From assembly GCA_020637445.1 (NCBI GenBank), contig JACJVZ010000002.1, positions 558,001 to 622,000 of the forward strand: 64,000 bases of DNA, given 5' to 3'. The translations under genes and the position numbers were made by a program. This DNA comes from Calditrichota bacterium. GTDB lineage: Bacteria > Electryoneota > RPQS01. The first letter of the stretch is position 1. Each line of letters begins with the position of its first letter. The notes beneath the pieces are model-generated. The model was not told where the DNA came from, searched no databases, and saw nothing but the letters and a program-made list of their open reading frames with translations. Below are positions 15,522-24,322 of the stretch, one piece after another.

Positions 15522-17123
15522 CTATTTCAACAAAAGCAGTTTGGCTGCTGCCAATGTTTTGTGTTGACGTTCCAGTCGAAGAAAATACACCCCCGCCGCA
15601 AGCTCATTTGAATTTAGCCTAATCTCTATTGACATTTCCATGTGGCCGTCTAACAATTCACGAACAAGTCGCCCTGTGATGTCGTAAAGGGACAGCACGT
15701 ACTCTCCGGGGTGTTCGACATCGACTTGCAGCACTGTTGATTCATTGAAGGGATTTGGAAATGCTGCGATGGCGAAATCCTGCGGCAGCGCTTCTGAAGC
15801 ATACTCACTCGCGGTGGTAGTGTCCGCCGAATCAGGGGGAGCCGCAAGCCATGGAACGAACAACACACCGTTACCTACTTCCGCTCCTTGTCCGCTCGGA
15901 TTTTGACTCGCATTGTATGGCCCCGTACTATGACCCCACCAGTTGTTGCGAGCGTCGAAATATGCTCCTTGGGTGTTTGCGGCTAGTCCAGGAGGCAGAA
16001 AAGAATTCATGACTGCATATATACTGTCAAGTGCAGTCCGCACGGCACGAATGTCCGGAAGAGACGCCGGACCAACGTCCGAAAACGTGTTGCGGTTCAC
16101 TTGAATCGAACTGCCGGCATTTACTCCCGCCGTTGCAATCGTCGCAGTTCCACCAACAAACAAATTGGAGTCCACAATCGCCAGACTGCCGCTCGATCCT
16201 TGCAAGCATTGTGCATCAACAGCAATTGTTCCCGATTGCGGCGGCATGGCTTGGTAGTTGCGGAAAACATTCCCGAACACATATACTGATGAATCACCGA
16301 TTGAAGAACAACTGTTCGCTACTTGAATCAGGCTTTGGACGTTAGTGAAATCCTCAAATCGATTGAACGCGAAACGGTTGTTTGATGTCGGAAAAATCGA
16401 AACCACCGGGAAAGAGCCTGTGCATGGCCCAAATAGGCAGCCAACTACAACTATGCCGCCGCCAAACAAGTTGAGAAAGTGTCCGCCACCGGTGTTGCAG
16501 CGAAACTCGCAGCCATTGAACTGCGAGAAGTCATACGCCGTTACCATGGCATAGCCGTCTGTTTCGAAGAAGCAGTTTGTGGCAACTACTTTACCGCCCG
16601 GCGATGCGAGCACGCCTTGTCGAGTGCAATCGTTAAAAATGCATGAATCAAGCAAGATGGAGTGTCCGCCCCAAATAGGAGAAAGGACTGAGTCGAAACG
16701 GCAACGGCTAAGTGACAAGTGAGTTGAGAAATTGCGAAGTCCTCCTGAACGAACGGACTCGCCAACGTTCCGTATATCGGCGGAATTGAAGATCGCGAGA
16801 TTTTCAATATATGCGGAATCGGAGTTTATCAAGAATACGGAAAGTGTTTCTGCTGAATCTGCGACAGGATTTATCAATGTGCGAAACTCAAGAAGAGTGT
16901 CGGCGGGATACCTGCCCAAAAGTGTAAATGTGTGTGCGGGGCTGACGAGAAACTCATCATAGGAACCCGGCGCAATGCTTACCGTATCGTTCGCTCCCGT
17001 CGCATCGAACGCTGCTTGAATGGACGCAAACTCCTCCGGCACTCGAAGCACCGCTGCGGCGCTCGAAAGATACATTGATCCAAGCAGAAGGAAAACGGCG
17101 CTATTGTGTCTTAGGGGCCGCAT
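15522..17123 (-). CDS. Secreted right-handed beta-helix protein with type IX sorting domain
   Basis: From the ATG at 17123 the protein has 533 residues with a signal peptide; an in-frame ATG at 17168 would add 15 residues with no hydrophobic character. The body begins EEFASIQAAFDATGANDTVS, the usual start of periplasmic copper-binding/beta-helix proteins, and continues with parallel-beta-helix repeats (short VVxxNxF/LxxCxF units) to about residue 430. The C-terminus is a type A sorting domain: AAFPNPFNEST, LYDITGRLVREL and a final LLLLK. It probably binds or processes a polysaccharide, but no catalytic residues are evident. The start overlaps the end of the Cys-rich gene by 13 bp, so the two are cotranscribed. 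Confidence 0.8.
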   Translation of the reverse strand: MRPLRHNSAVFLLLGSMYLSSAAAVLRVPEEFASIQAAFDATGANDTVSIAPGSYDEFLVSPAHTFTLLGRYPADTLLEFRTLINPVADSAETLSVFLINSDSAYIENLAIFNSADIRNVGESVRSGGLRNFSTHLSLSRCRFDSVLSPIWGGHSILLDSCIFNDCTRQGVLASPGGKVVATNCFFETDGYAMVTAYDFSQFNGCEFRCNTGGGHFLNLFGGGIVVVGCLFGPCTGSFPVVSIFPTSNNRFAFNRFEDFTNVQSLIQVANSCSSIGDSSVYVFGNVFRNYQAMPPQSGTIAVDAQCLQGSSGSLAIVDSNLFVGGTATIATAGVNAGSSIQVNRNTFSDVGPASLPDIRAVRTALDSIYAVMNSFLPPGLAANTQGAYFDARNNWWGHSTGPYNASQNPSGQGAEVGNGVLFVPWLAAPPDSADTTTASEYASEALPQDFAIAAFPNPFNESTVLQVDVEHPGEYVLSLYDITGRLVRELLDGHMEMSIEIRLNSNELAAGVYFLRLERQHKTLAAAKLLLLK

Positions 17124-17605
17124 TGTGTTGAAGTGACTCCATATGCGATGCATCCATAGGCCGCGCAACTCTCCGAAAAATTCTCGTAAGTTGAGTTGCC
17201 GTCAGGACAAGGCACTTTGCATACATACATCACATATGTTTGGCTCTCGTCAAGGTCTATCGTTACCGTGGAGGACTCACAGATTCCAACGTTGCAGCCA
17301 TTGTTGTGGACATCGGTGATGTAATACTCGTTGCCGCCCGTCAGTTTGTAAATGCTCACACAAGCCATGCACTTTGAGCAAATCGCGCCGCAGACAACTC
17401 TTGCAAAGAACATGTAGTCGCCGCTGCAAGCAGGGGTAAATTCTGCTCGTGTGCAGTTTGTCGTCAAGCCGGGCATGCATTCGTCGTTGGAACAAGAATT
17501 GTCGCTAAAACAGAGACATTCTGAACAACCAAAGACGAATGGTGCAGTTAAGAAAATGCACAAAAAAACCGCAAGGAGAACCGTTGCGGGTACGTGGTTT
17601 GGCAC
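17111..17605 (-). CDS. Exported cysteine-rich protein of unknown function
   Basis: I favour a GTG start at 17605, 14 bases after GGAGG and directly before a signal peptide (hydrophobic run ending TAPFVFGCSEC); an in-frame ATG at 17698 adds 31 residues lacking export features. The mature part of about 140 residues has about 20 cysteines in patterns such as CSECLC, CGAICSKCMAC and CKVPC, and an acidic IDLDESQTYVMYVC strand near the end. It resembles no family I recognise. Cysteine clusters suggest a disulfide-stabilised periplasmic or surface protein. Its stop lies inside the start of the beta-helix gene. Confidence 0.55.
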   Translation of the reverse strand: MPNHVPATVLLAVFLCIFLTAPFVFGCSECLCFSDNSCSNDECMPGLTTNCTRAEFTPACSGDYMFFARVVCGAICSKCMACVSIYKLTGGNEYYITDVHNNGCNVGICESSTVTIDLDESQTYVMYVCKVPCPDGNSTYENFSESCAAYGCIAYGVTSTQCGP

Positions 17606-17783
17606 ATGCCTGATAACAACCTCCAAACAAATGAACTCTTGATATTTTCGAGCGCAATGCACCGAGCTGCAGGTGCACCGAATTGCGGACTTTCGCAATT
17701 TATGGCAGAAGAGTCACAATGTCAAGCTCTTTGGGCCCACTCGGGACTCATTGAGAATGAGAATTAAGAAAGGAAACTAAGCG

Positions 17784-18191
17784 CTATTCCGACTCCTGAA
17801 AATAAACTTCATAGTCCACTCCGCGGCGGGCGAAATGAACGCGCAACGGCCATTCCGTCGTATCCGGAAGCATTCTGAATTGCCGCTTGTACAAAAAGTC
17901 AACCTGCTCGCCGTTGCGTTCTCGAACTTTGAACACCAACGTATCATGCTGTACGTGAAAGACGCCGCCCTCCGCGACTTCTTTGCCGGAGATCTTGAAC
18001 GATTCAGGTGGAAGCACGTAGTAATAGCGGTAAGTGGAATCGGGACGCAAGTCAAGCGCCATGCGCTGAAGATTCAAATACCCGATTGACTGCGCGTTGG
18101 CAAACCACGTCGCACACAAATTCGGCGTGCGCGGTCCCGACGAGCAAGATATTACGAACAAAAGCGAAAGCAGTCCAATCCAACGTGTCAT
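17784..18191 (-). CDS. Lipoprotein of unknown function
   Basis: A 135-residue protein with a lipoprotein signal: hydrophobic run and lipobox VISC (Cys16). The mature part is short and beta-rich (RPDSTYRYYYVLPPESF, DTLVFKVRERNGE), the style of small lipocalin-like lipoproteins. ATG overlaps the stop of the pentahaem cytochrome gene (ATGA at 18191-18188), so it is translationally coupled to it and may help its assembly or attachment. No family assigned. Confidence 0.7.
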   Translation of the reverse strand: MTRWIGLLSLLFVISCSSGPRTPNLCATWFANAQSIGYLNLQRMALDLRPDSTYRYYYVLPPESFKISGKEVAEGGVFHVQHDTLVFKVRERNGEQVDFLYKRQFRMLPDTTEWPLRVHFARRGVDYEVYFQESE

Positions 18192-20068
18192 TTGATCAAT
18201 ATTATTCTTTGTGTGTCGCGCACGCTGCCGGCCTGCGCGCGCACCATATAAACGCCGCTCGTAAGATCCGACGCGTCAATCGTCAATTCGTTGCGGCCCG
18301 CGTTCATCGAGCGACCGAACAACATCACGCGCCGACCGCGAATGTCATAAACCGAGAACTCCACCATTGCCGGCCGTGCAAGCTCCACCGGAAGACGGGT
18401 CGAGTTGTTGAACGGATTCGGATAAGCGGGCAACAGAGTCAGCTTGTCAGGAAGCTGTGCCGGCGTGTGATCGGCAGGAAGCACTTCGATGCTCTCTGTG
18501 ATCATATGCAGCGGATCGCGCGGCTGCGTGCCGTACATTGTGACGAAAGCGTTTGTTTCCGGCAAGTCGTGAGTGTCAAGATAATCCACGAGCTTCGGCT
18601 GAACTGTTTGGTACATCACGGAGACCGCTATCCGTGAGCAGCCGGGAAGCCGGTAAGTCACTAAGTCGCTGCCGCTGCCTTCCGCGCCGTGCACGCGGTT
18701 GTAATTCGTGTCACTGGCGGGCACACCGAAAATTTCTACGGTGTCGTACGACGCATGTGTCGTCGTGAACCCGAGCGGCGGCAAACGATTGTCTTTCAAG
18801 TGCTGAGACGCGCGTAGCAGCGTCCACGTGCGGTTGTTTTCGTTGTCGCCCATGACCGCTTCGTACACCTGCACTTGATTGGGTTCCGTGATGACGTCGT
18901 GATGAGGTTCAAACGGCAAATCGTAACCGACTATCTCTCCGTCGTCACCCCATGCTCCCGATTCGAAGACGACGCGGCCTTGACCGTCTTCCGCGCGCAC
19001 GTCAAGCCACATCCGGCGCAGCGGAATTCCCGTCGGAATCTTGTGACCTGTCAAATTGATTAACTCGACATTCAGGTAGACCGAATCGTTGGCCGTCGTG
19101 ACGTCGAGATGCATGTCGACCGAACGCTGCGACAAACTTCGTTGTGTTTCGGCGATGGTGGAATCGAAATGCTGGGCAAGCGCGGTGACGCCCAACTCGT
19201 CCGCGTAGTCGCGCAAAATCCGCAGCATCGTAATATTTGCACCGACAAACATATGCTGCCGATAGGGGGAGCGCAGTTCTTGGTGCCACGGCGGCATCAA
19301 AGAAATGTCCTGGGCGCTCTGCGCTTGCCGCATGTGGCAGTCCTGACAAGACGTCTCGCCTTCCTGACCGTAAAAACTGTTCTTCCATTCGACGTAGGGA
19401 GTCTGCTCGGGGAATTCACCGATGATGTTGCCCGCCGCATCGAGCGACGGAGTGAACAGCGTGTGGCACGTCGCGCAGAGCTCGGATTGATGAACGTGTG
19501 CGCTGTAGACCGGATCAAACCCCGTGTTGTTATACATCGGCCAATTCAGCGGAAGTTCAAACGGACCGAAGATTAGCCGTTCGTCGGTAATTTCGTAATG
19601 CCCGCTGTAACTCTCCGGCGTACCGAAATTGTCCGGCTGAACCTGATGACAAACCGTGCAAGTCACGCCGTCACGCGCAAGCGCATCAGAGTCGAGCATT
19701 TCAAACGTGTAATTCTCGATGCTGTCGTAGTGCGCCTGCGTGAAGCCCGCGGGTACGTGGCAAATCGTGCAGCGGTTTTGAATCAAGTCGCTGTGCTGCG
19801 GGAACGCGGCGAGCTCCGTCGCGACCTTGGCCCGCCATAGCGGATCTTTAGCGCTGTTGGCCATCATCGTGGACCGCCACTGCGAAACGGGAGAGATGTC
19901 GGTTCCGTTTTCGACCATGATTAGGCCGTCGGATTCGTGGCACATCACACATGTGCCGGAGCCGCTGAACAATGTGGTCTCATCGGACGGCAGATTTTGT
20001 GCATTTCCGGCCGACGTAACGGCCAAGAGTAAGAAGATAAAGATTCGCATTAAATTTGACTTGAACAT
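18188..20068 (-). CDS. Secreted pentahaem cytochrome c with type IX sorting domain
   Basis: A 626-residue protein with a signal peptide (about 1-23). Five CXXCH sites are seen: CVMCH (about 36), CTICH, CTVCH, CATCH and CQDCH (about 241). This N-terminal part resembles the multihaem cytochromes related to cytochrome c-554 and hydroxylamine oxidoreductase. Residues about 310-540 form a beta-rich region (HLDVTTANDSVYLNVEL). The end is a type A sorting domain with AYPNPFNNSTRLPVEL and YDIRGRRVMLF, so the cytochrome is predicted to reach the cell surface, where it could exchange electrons with extracellular acceptors or sulfur or nitrogen compounds. The coupled lipoprotein gene follows. Confidence 0.86.
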   Translation of the reverse strand: MFKSNLMRIFIFLLLAVTSAGNAQNLPSDETTLFSGSGTCVMCHESDGLIMVENGTDISPVSQWRSTMMANSAKDPLWRAKVATELAAFPQHSDLIQNRCTICHVPAGFTQAHYDSIENYTFEMLDSDALARDGVTCTVCHQVQPDNFGTPESYSGHYEITDERLIFGPFELPLNWPMYNNTGFDPVYSAHVHQSELCATCHTLFTPSLDAAGNIIGEFPEQTPYVEWKNSFYGQEGETSCQDCHMRQAQSAQDISLMPPWHQELRSPYRQHMFVGANITMLRILRDYADELGVTALAQHFDSTIAETQRSLSQRSVDMHLDVTTANDSVYLNVELINLTGHKIPTGIPLRRMWLDVRAEDGQGRVVFESGAWGDDGEIVGYDLPFEPHHDVITEPNQVQVYEAVMGDNENNRTWTLLRASQHLKDNRLPPLGFTTTHASYDTVEIFGVPASDTNYNRVHGAEGSGSDLVTYRLPGCSRIAVSVMYQTVQPKLVDYLDTHDLPETNAFVTMYGTQPRDPLHMITESIEVLPADHTPAQLPDKLTLLPAYPNPFNNSTRLPVELARPAMVEFSVYDIRGRRVMLFGRSMNAGRNELTIDASDLTSGVYMVRAQAGSVRDTQRIILIK

Positions 20069-20167
20069 GATTCAGAGTATACGAGTTTCCGTGCAGCTTA
20101 GCAATCCGGTTGCGGCGATGCGTGGCTAATTTGAGTCGTTTACGAATTGAGCGGGCTTAATTACATT

Positions 20168-21208
20168 CTACTTCACGAGCCGCATGGGAATATTTTGGAC
20201 GGCGTCGCCAGTGCGCACTTGGGCAAAATAGGCTCCGCTGCTCCAACTTGATCCGTCGATTGGAACAGAATAGTCGCCCGCCAAAAACTCAAATTCACGA
20301 TGGCTGACGACCTGTCCCAGTTCGTTGAATACCGTCAACTCGAGTTTGCCGGGCTTTAATAGTTGGACAGGCAAAGTGGTCGTTGGGTTGAATGGGTTCG
20401 GATAGTTCTGCCGTACGGCAAGTTTTTCGGCAAGCGGTCCGCGTGACGGATCGACGGCCGTCGTCGTGTTGCGCACGATGCTCAGATCGCCGACGGTGAA
20501 TCCCGGGCCGCAATTCTCCGTGCACGTGAATTGCACTTCCAAGCCGGCGGTTTGACTGATCCAAGAGAACGAGTACTCCTCACGATACTCGATCAACGAA
20601 CCGTTCATGTACGTCTTGTGCGTCTCGTAGAAATTGTCGCGCAGCGTTTGCGCGTCCCAAAACGGAGTAGCCATCATACCCCAGCCGTCGATTTCGTGAA
20701 CGGACGAGTCACGCTGCTGTATAACGACTCCTTCTTCCGGCTCGATTTCGAGAACGGATAAGGTTGTCCATTCCGATCCAATCATCAACGGCAGCGGCAA
20801 GAGCAAGACGTCGGACTCGGTGTGTACCGTGTAGCTCGAATCGCCTTCAATTACGCCGATTCCCAAACCGAACGCGCCGTTGTGTTCGATACGCGCATAT
20901 GTGAAGAGTTGCTCTTCTGCGTCGATTTCATGAATACAAAGAGTCGCCGACGGAAACTCACTTCCGAACTGAGTTTCAGACGGTGGAATCCAATACTCGT
21001 CGGACGTCGGAGCCAATTCGTAAGACGCGACGTCCCATGCCCTGTTTGCTCCTCCGTCCCCAGGATTGAAAGTCACGTCGTAGGCTTCGTAGTACGTATA
21101 GTGCGTTCCCATCGGCGGAAGATCATCCGCCGTTAGTGTAATTTGCGAGAACGCCGTCGACAAAGTGCTTAAGAGAATCACTAACGTGAAAAACATACGC
21201 CTTAACAT
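20168..21208 (-). CDS. Secreted protein with type IX sorting domain (a)
   Basis: A 346-residue protein with a signal peptide (ending TAFSQ) and a strong GGGAGGT site before the ATG. The body of about 230 residues is beta-rich with no known domain. It is similar in length and layout to the protein at 22094: signal, ITLTADDLPP / ITLNQSSAPV start, GxTYTxYxA-like strands and FTCTENCGPGFTVGDLS before the tail. The sorting domain is NYPNPFNPTTTLPVQL, VFNELGQVVSH and a final RLVK. Probably a surface structural or binding protein; function unknown. Confidence 0.78.
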   Translation of the reverse strand: MLRRMFFTLVILLSTLSTAFSQITLTADDLPPMGTHYTYYEAYDVTFNPGDGGANRAWDVASYELAPTSDEYWIPPSETQFGSEFPSATLCIHEIDAEEQLFTYARIEHNGAFGLGIGVIEGDSSYTVHTESDVLLLPLPLMIGSEWTTLSVLEIEPEEGVVIQQRDSSVHEIDGWGMMATPFWDAQTLRDNFYETHKTYMNGSLIEYREEYSFSWISQTAGLEVQFTCTENCGPGFTVGDLSIVRNTTTAVDPSRGPLAEKLAVRQNYPNPFNPTTTLPVQLLKPGKLELTVFNELGQVVSHREFEFLAGDYSVPIDGSSWSSGAYFAQVRTGDAVQNIPMRLVK

Positions 21209-21228
21209 ATATACCTCCCTGACTTGAC

Positions 21229-22011
21229 CTACTTAAGTAGAATCAACCGCGCCCGCCTTTCGTCGTTTCCATTGCGAATGCGCGCAAAATATACTCCCGT
21301 ACTCCAGCCGGATCCGTCGATTAATAGATCGTGCCGTCCGGCCGCAAGCGTATAGCGGGAGTCTGCAACGGTTTGTCCCAGTTGGTTGTAGATGATTAAC
21401 GAAATCTCGGAAGGCCGCGCAAGCTCGACAGGAAGTCTCGTCGTCGAGTTGAACGGATTGGGATAGTTTGGCAAAATCAAGAAACTCTCGGCGGCAACCG
21501 GTGTGCGCGCACTTGCTGCCGTGTCGACCAACACTTCCATGCGCCACGCCTCGATCACACCGACGTCGCCTGCATGATTGTCAGTGACCCTGAGCGTCCA
21601 CGTGCCGTGCGTGGACAGCCCGTCAAACAAAGTCAGAGCCCGGTCCGGAATATAGTCGCCGGTAAAAGGCGGCGAACCGGAACAAATCGGAATACTTGCT
21701 TCGTCATCGAAGCGGGTGTCGATGTAGTTATTTCCGGACAGACCGCACTCGTAGGCCAATCGCACGACGTCATCCCCGTTTGGCGCTTCGATGTACAGCC
21801 GCAAGTCTTGATCATACGTGTGCGTAATCGTTACGACCACGTTTACATCGAGAATTACATACCACGGTTGAATCATTAAGTAAGATTCCACAATGCCGAC
21901 CGGACCGTCGGGAATCGCGACAGGCACGTCGTCGGATTCAAAAGTCACCACGGACTGCGAGTACAGATTCGAAACTAACAGCAAAACTAAAATCAAAAAT
22001 AGGCAACGCAT
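21229..22011 (-). CDS. Secreted P-domain protein with type IX sorting domain
   Basis: The start is taken at the ATG at 22011, preceded by GGAGG at five bases; a longer frame to 22062 runs into a terminator hairpin and is not likely. The protein has 260 residues: signal peptide, then a proprotein-convertase P-like beta-sandwich (about 30-170) with HTYDQDLRLYIEAPNGD, DEASIPICSGSPPF and STHGTWTLRVTDNHAGDVG, and a type A sorting tail (NYPNPFNSTTRLPVEL, IYNQLGQTV). P-domains are accessory folds on secreted proteases; here it stands without a protease domain. The mature protein may be a binding module for a partner. Confidence 0.82.
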   Translation of the reverse strand: MRCLFLILVLLLVSNLYSQSVVTFESDDVPVAIPDGPVGIVESYLMIQPWYVILDVNVVVTITHTYDQDLRLYIEAPNGDDVVRLAYECGLSGNNYIDTRFDDEASIPICSGSPPFTGDYIPDRALTLFDGLSTHGTWTLRVTDNHAGDVGVIEAWRMEVLVDTAASARTPVAAESFLILPNYPNPFNSTTRLPVELARPSEISLIIYNQLGQTVADSRYTLAAGRHDLLIDGSGWSTGVYFARIRNGNDERRARLILLK

Positions 22012-22047
22012 CCTGTCCTCCATTCCAACATGCGTCCGAGCGGAAGA

Positions 22048-22083
22048 TAAAAGGGGCGGCACGGCGCTCGCGTGCCGCCCCTA
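22048..22083 (-). terminator. Hairpin terminator after the gene at 22094
   Basis: A 12-base stem, AGGGGCGGCACG / CGTGCCGCCCCT, with a short loop; the A run at 22048-22052 gives the U tail on the minus strand. Confidence 0.85.
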
Positions 22084-22093
22084 TGATAGAGTA

Positions 22094-23122
22094 CTACTTG
22101 ACCAACACCATCCTCGTGGACTGCACTTCGTTTCCAGCCATGACCTTCGCGAAGTAGCTGCCGCTGCCCCACGCACTACCGTCAATCGGAAGATTGTGCT
22201 GACCTGCGGAAAGGTCCATAGACTGCGAATAGACGGCTTGACCCATTTCATTGTAAATCGTCATCTCAACTTTGGCAGACTTCGCCAATTCGACCGGCAA
22301 CACCGTCGTCGGGTTGAACGGGTTGGGATAATTTTGCGACACGCGGAAATTCTCCGCAACAGGGCCGCGCGGTTCGTCGGCATTTACCGCACCTTCCGAC
22401 GTGTAGATCAAATCGCCCGTCGTGTAACCGGGGCCGGTCGCGCCGGAATTTGAGAATGACATTCCGCGCAGTGGATTCGAGGTGATGAATTGATAATCCC
22501 ACGTTTCCGTTGTTGCGCCGATCTGCTGGCCATTCAGGTACGAGGCAGTGAAACCGTGACCCAACACGCGCAAAGCGGATTCCGTCCAAGACGGCGTTAT
22601 CAGATTGCCCCACGCATTTGCGACATTGTAAGTACTGTCAATCGTAACAGTCACAAATCCGGGAACCGGTTCCAAAGAAATACGAATCACAGATGACCAC
22701 GTCGTGTTGTAGGTACACGGAAACGGAACAACAAGTTCATCGTCGTCGGGAATGTTAATAAAGCCGCCGCCAACTTCAGTAGCGAACCCGAGGTACCACA
22801 TACCTTCGGAGGTAGTCCTCATGTAAGACCATGATCCGGAACCGTCAATGGTCGCGGCCACTTCCGCCGAAGGAAAACTTGCGGCAAAAGGCGTCGATGA
22901 AGGATCAACGTACTGAATTCCGTCGGCTGATCCGAATGCAATGGGAGTAATATCCCAATTGATGTTTCCGGAGCCTGACGTGCAATCGAACGTCAGAGTT
23001 CCGCCAGCATGATCAGAAGCGGTTTGTCCCACCACGGGGGCGCTGCTTTGGTTAAGTGTGATCTGCGCAAACGCGCTTACGCTCAGGATCAGCAACACCA
23101 CATAAGTTGTAAAAAGTTTCAT
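22094..23122 (-). CDS. Secreted protein with type IX sorting domain (b)
   Basis: A 342-residue protein, apparent paralog of the one at 20168. It has a signal peptide (1-19, ending SAFAQ), a beta-rich body with no named domain, a conserved GATGPGYTTGDLIYT strand just before the tail, and a sorting domain with NYPNPFNPTTVLPVEL, IYNEMGQAVYS and a final MVLVK. GGAAG precedes the ATG. The paralogs flank the P-domain gene. The function is unknown. Confidence 0.78.
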   Translation of the reverse strand: MKLFTTYVVLLILSVSAFAQITLNQSSAPVVGQTASDHAGGTLTFDCTSGSGNINWDITPIAFGSADGIQYVDPSSTPFAASFPSAEVAATIDGSGSWSYMRTTSEGMWYLGFATEVGGGFINIPDDDELVVPFPCTYNTTWSSVIRISLEPVPGFVTVTIDSTYNVANAWGNLITPSWTESALRVLGHGFTASYLNGQQIGATTETWDYQFITSNPLRGMSFSNSGATGPGYTTGDLIYTSEGAVNADEPRGPVAENFRVSQNYPNPFNPTTVLPVELAKSAKVEMTIYNEMGQAVYSQSMDLSAGQHNLPIDGSAWGSGSYFAKVMAGNEVQSTRMVLVK

Positions 23123-23147
23123 TCTTGTCTTCCCAGTCTTTTTGTTT

Positions 23148-24272
23148 CTATGCTTCGATTTTTTCGATATTCGCGCGAGGCAGCACGACGACTTCGCCCG
23201 TGCCGTCGAGTTTCACTTTCAACACTCGTACTTTGGCTTCGGTCTCGAGTGCGCTTAGTTCCGGCGGCAACTCGCTCACCGTGCCGATTTTACCGAACCA
23301 CGGCTCGCGAATGACACGAACCAGATCATTCAGTTCGAGACCCGCGGGTTCGTGGTCTTTTTCTTCATGATGCGACACGTCTTTCTTGGCAATAATGATT
23401 TCCGGACGCATCACACCGGCGCGGATTTGAGTCGCGCCGCTCACTGAAGCGCTGTGGCCTTCGTTCCGTTTCAACAAGTCAAACGTGCGCGCGGCCATCG
23501 CGATCTTCCCGAATCCTTCTGTCAATACGAGCGTAATCCCTATCTGCTCACCGCCGGTAATGGCGACGCCTTGCTCATAGCCCAACAGCTTCTTCAGGTC
23601 GAAACTGTCAAAACCACCCACGACCAGTGCCGCAGCGCCGCCCGCGATGGCCTTCTTGACGGCCTCAAAGGAAGCGAACGCTCCGCCAACCAAGATCGCA
23701 TGCTTGCAATCGGCCGGAATCTTGCTTTCGTCAATCACCTCATCAGGAGAGTTTGCAATCATCTTGAGCTTGCCGTAGGTTTCGCCTCCGATGCCGAAAA
23801 TTCCCTGAATGAATGCGCCGACGGCTTGCACTTCGACGCCCTCTTCGGCGAAAACTTCCGTTACGCGCCCGTCGATGTACGATTCGATTTGGACCGGAAT
23901 CGGCGGATCCCGAAAGATCAACTGGCCCGTCACGTCGGATACGGATTCCAACGATCCGGTCACAGGAGACTTCAGTTTGTTTTTAAAGAGACCGAAAAAC
24001 GACTTCGCTTCGGCGATGATTTGGTCCTTTTCAACTTTGTCACCTTCCTTGATCGTCAGTGTCCCCCGCACGTCGCCCGGCAAGACTCCCAGCAAGTTTG
24101 CCGCATTCAGTGGTGTGACATTGCCCGGCAAATCCGTTCGCGCGACGGTTTGGTCGGCGGCCAAGTGTTCGCCGATCTGGACGGTCACGTGACCCTTAAG
24201 CGGCAGAATTCGATCCTTGGTGATAACGGTGGTTTCAGAGACCCGCAGTCCCGGTGTAAATGATGTTGCCAT
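23148..24272 (-). CDS. Uncharacterised protein with hybrid-motif and KOW-like ends
   Basis: A 374-residue protein without a signal peptide. Residues 1-150 carry repeated short beta motifs of the hammerhead/barrel-sandwich type (LGVLPGDVRGTLTIKEGDKV, KSPVTGSLESVSDVTGQLI), as in lipoyl-like or RNA-polymerase hybrid motifs, but no biotin or lipoyl lysine. Residues 165-275 form a glycine-rich alpha/beta part (ILVGGAFASFEAVKKAIAGG, ALVVGGFDSFDLKKLLGYE). Residues 315-374 are KOW-like: LNDLVRVIREPWFGKIGTV and VVVLPRANIEKIE. It is the last gene of a ten-gene packed operon. I do not recognise a functional family. Nucleic-acid or ribosome contact is possible from the KOW-like end, but this is inference. 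Confidence 0.7.
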   Translation of the reverse strand: MATSFTPGLRVSETTVITKDRILPLKGHVTVQIGEHLAADQTVARTDLPGNVTPLNAANLLGVLPGDVRGTLTIKEGDKVEKDQIIAEAKSFFGLFKNKLKSPVTGSLESVSDVTGQLIFRDPPIPVQIESYIDGRVTEVFAEEGVEVQAVGAFIQGIFGIGGETYGKLKMIANSPDEVIDESKIPADCKHAILVGGAFASFEAVKKAIAGGAAALVVGGFDSFDLKKLLGYEQGVAITGGEQIGITLVLTEGFGKIAMAARTFDLLKRNEGHSASVSGATQIRAGVMRPEIIIAKKDVSHHEEKDHEPAGLELNDLVRVIREPWFGKIGTVSELPPELSALETEAKVRVLKVKLDGTGEVVVLPRANIEKIEA

Positions 24273-24322
24273 TACTCTCGCTGTTTATTTCAATTCTCAA
24301 AAAATCGCAGGAAGTCGAAAGG

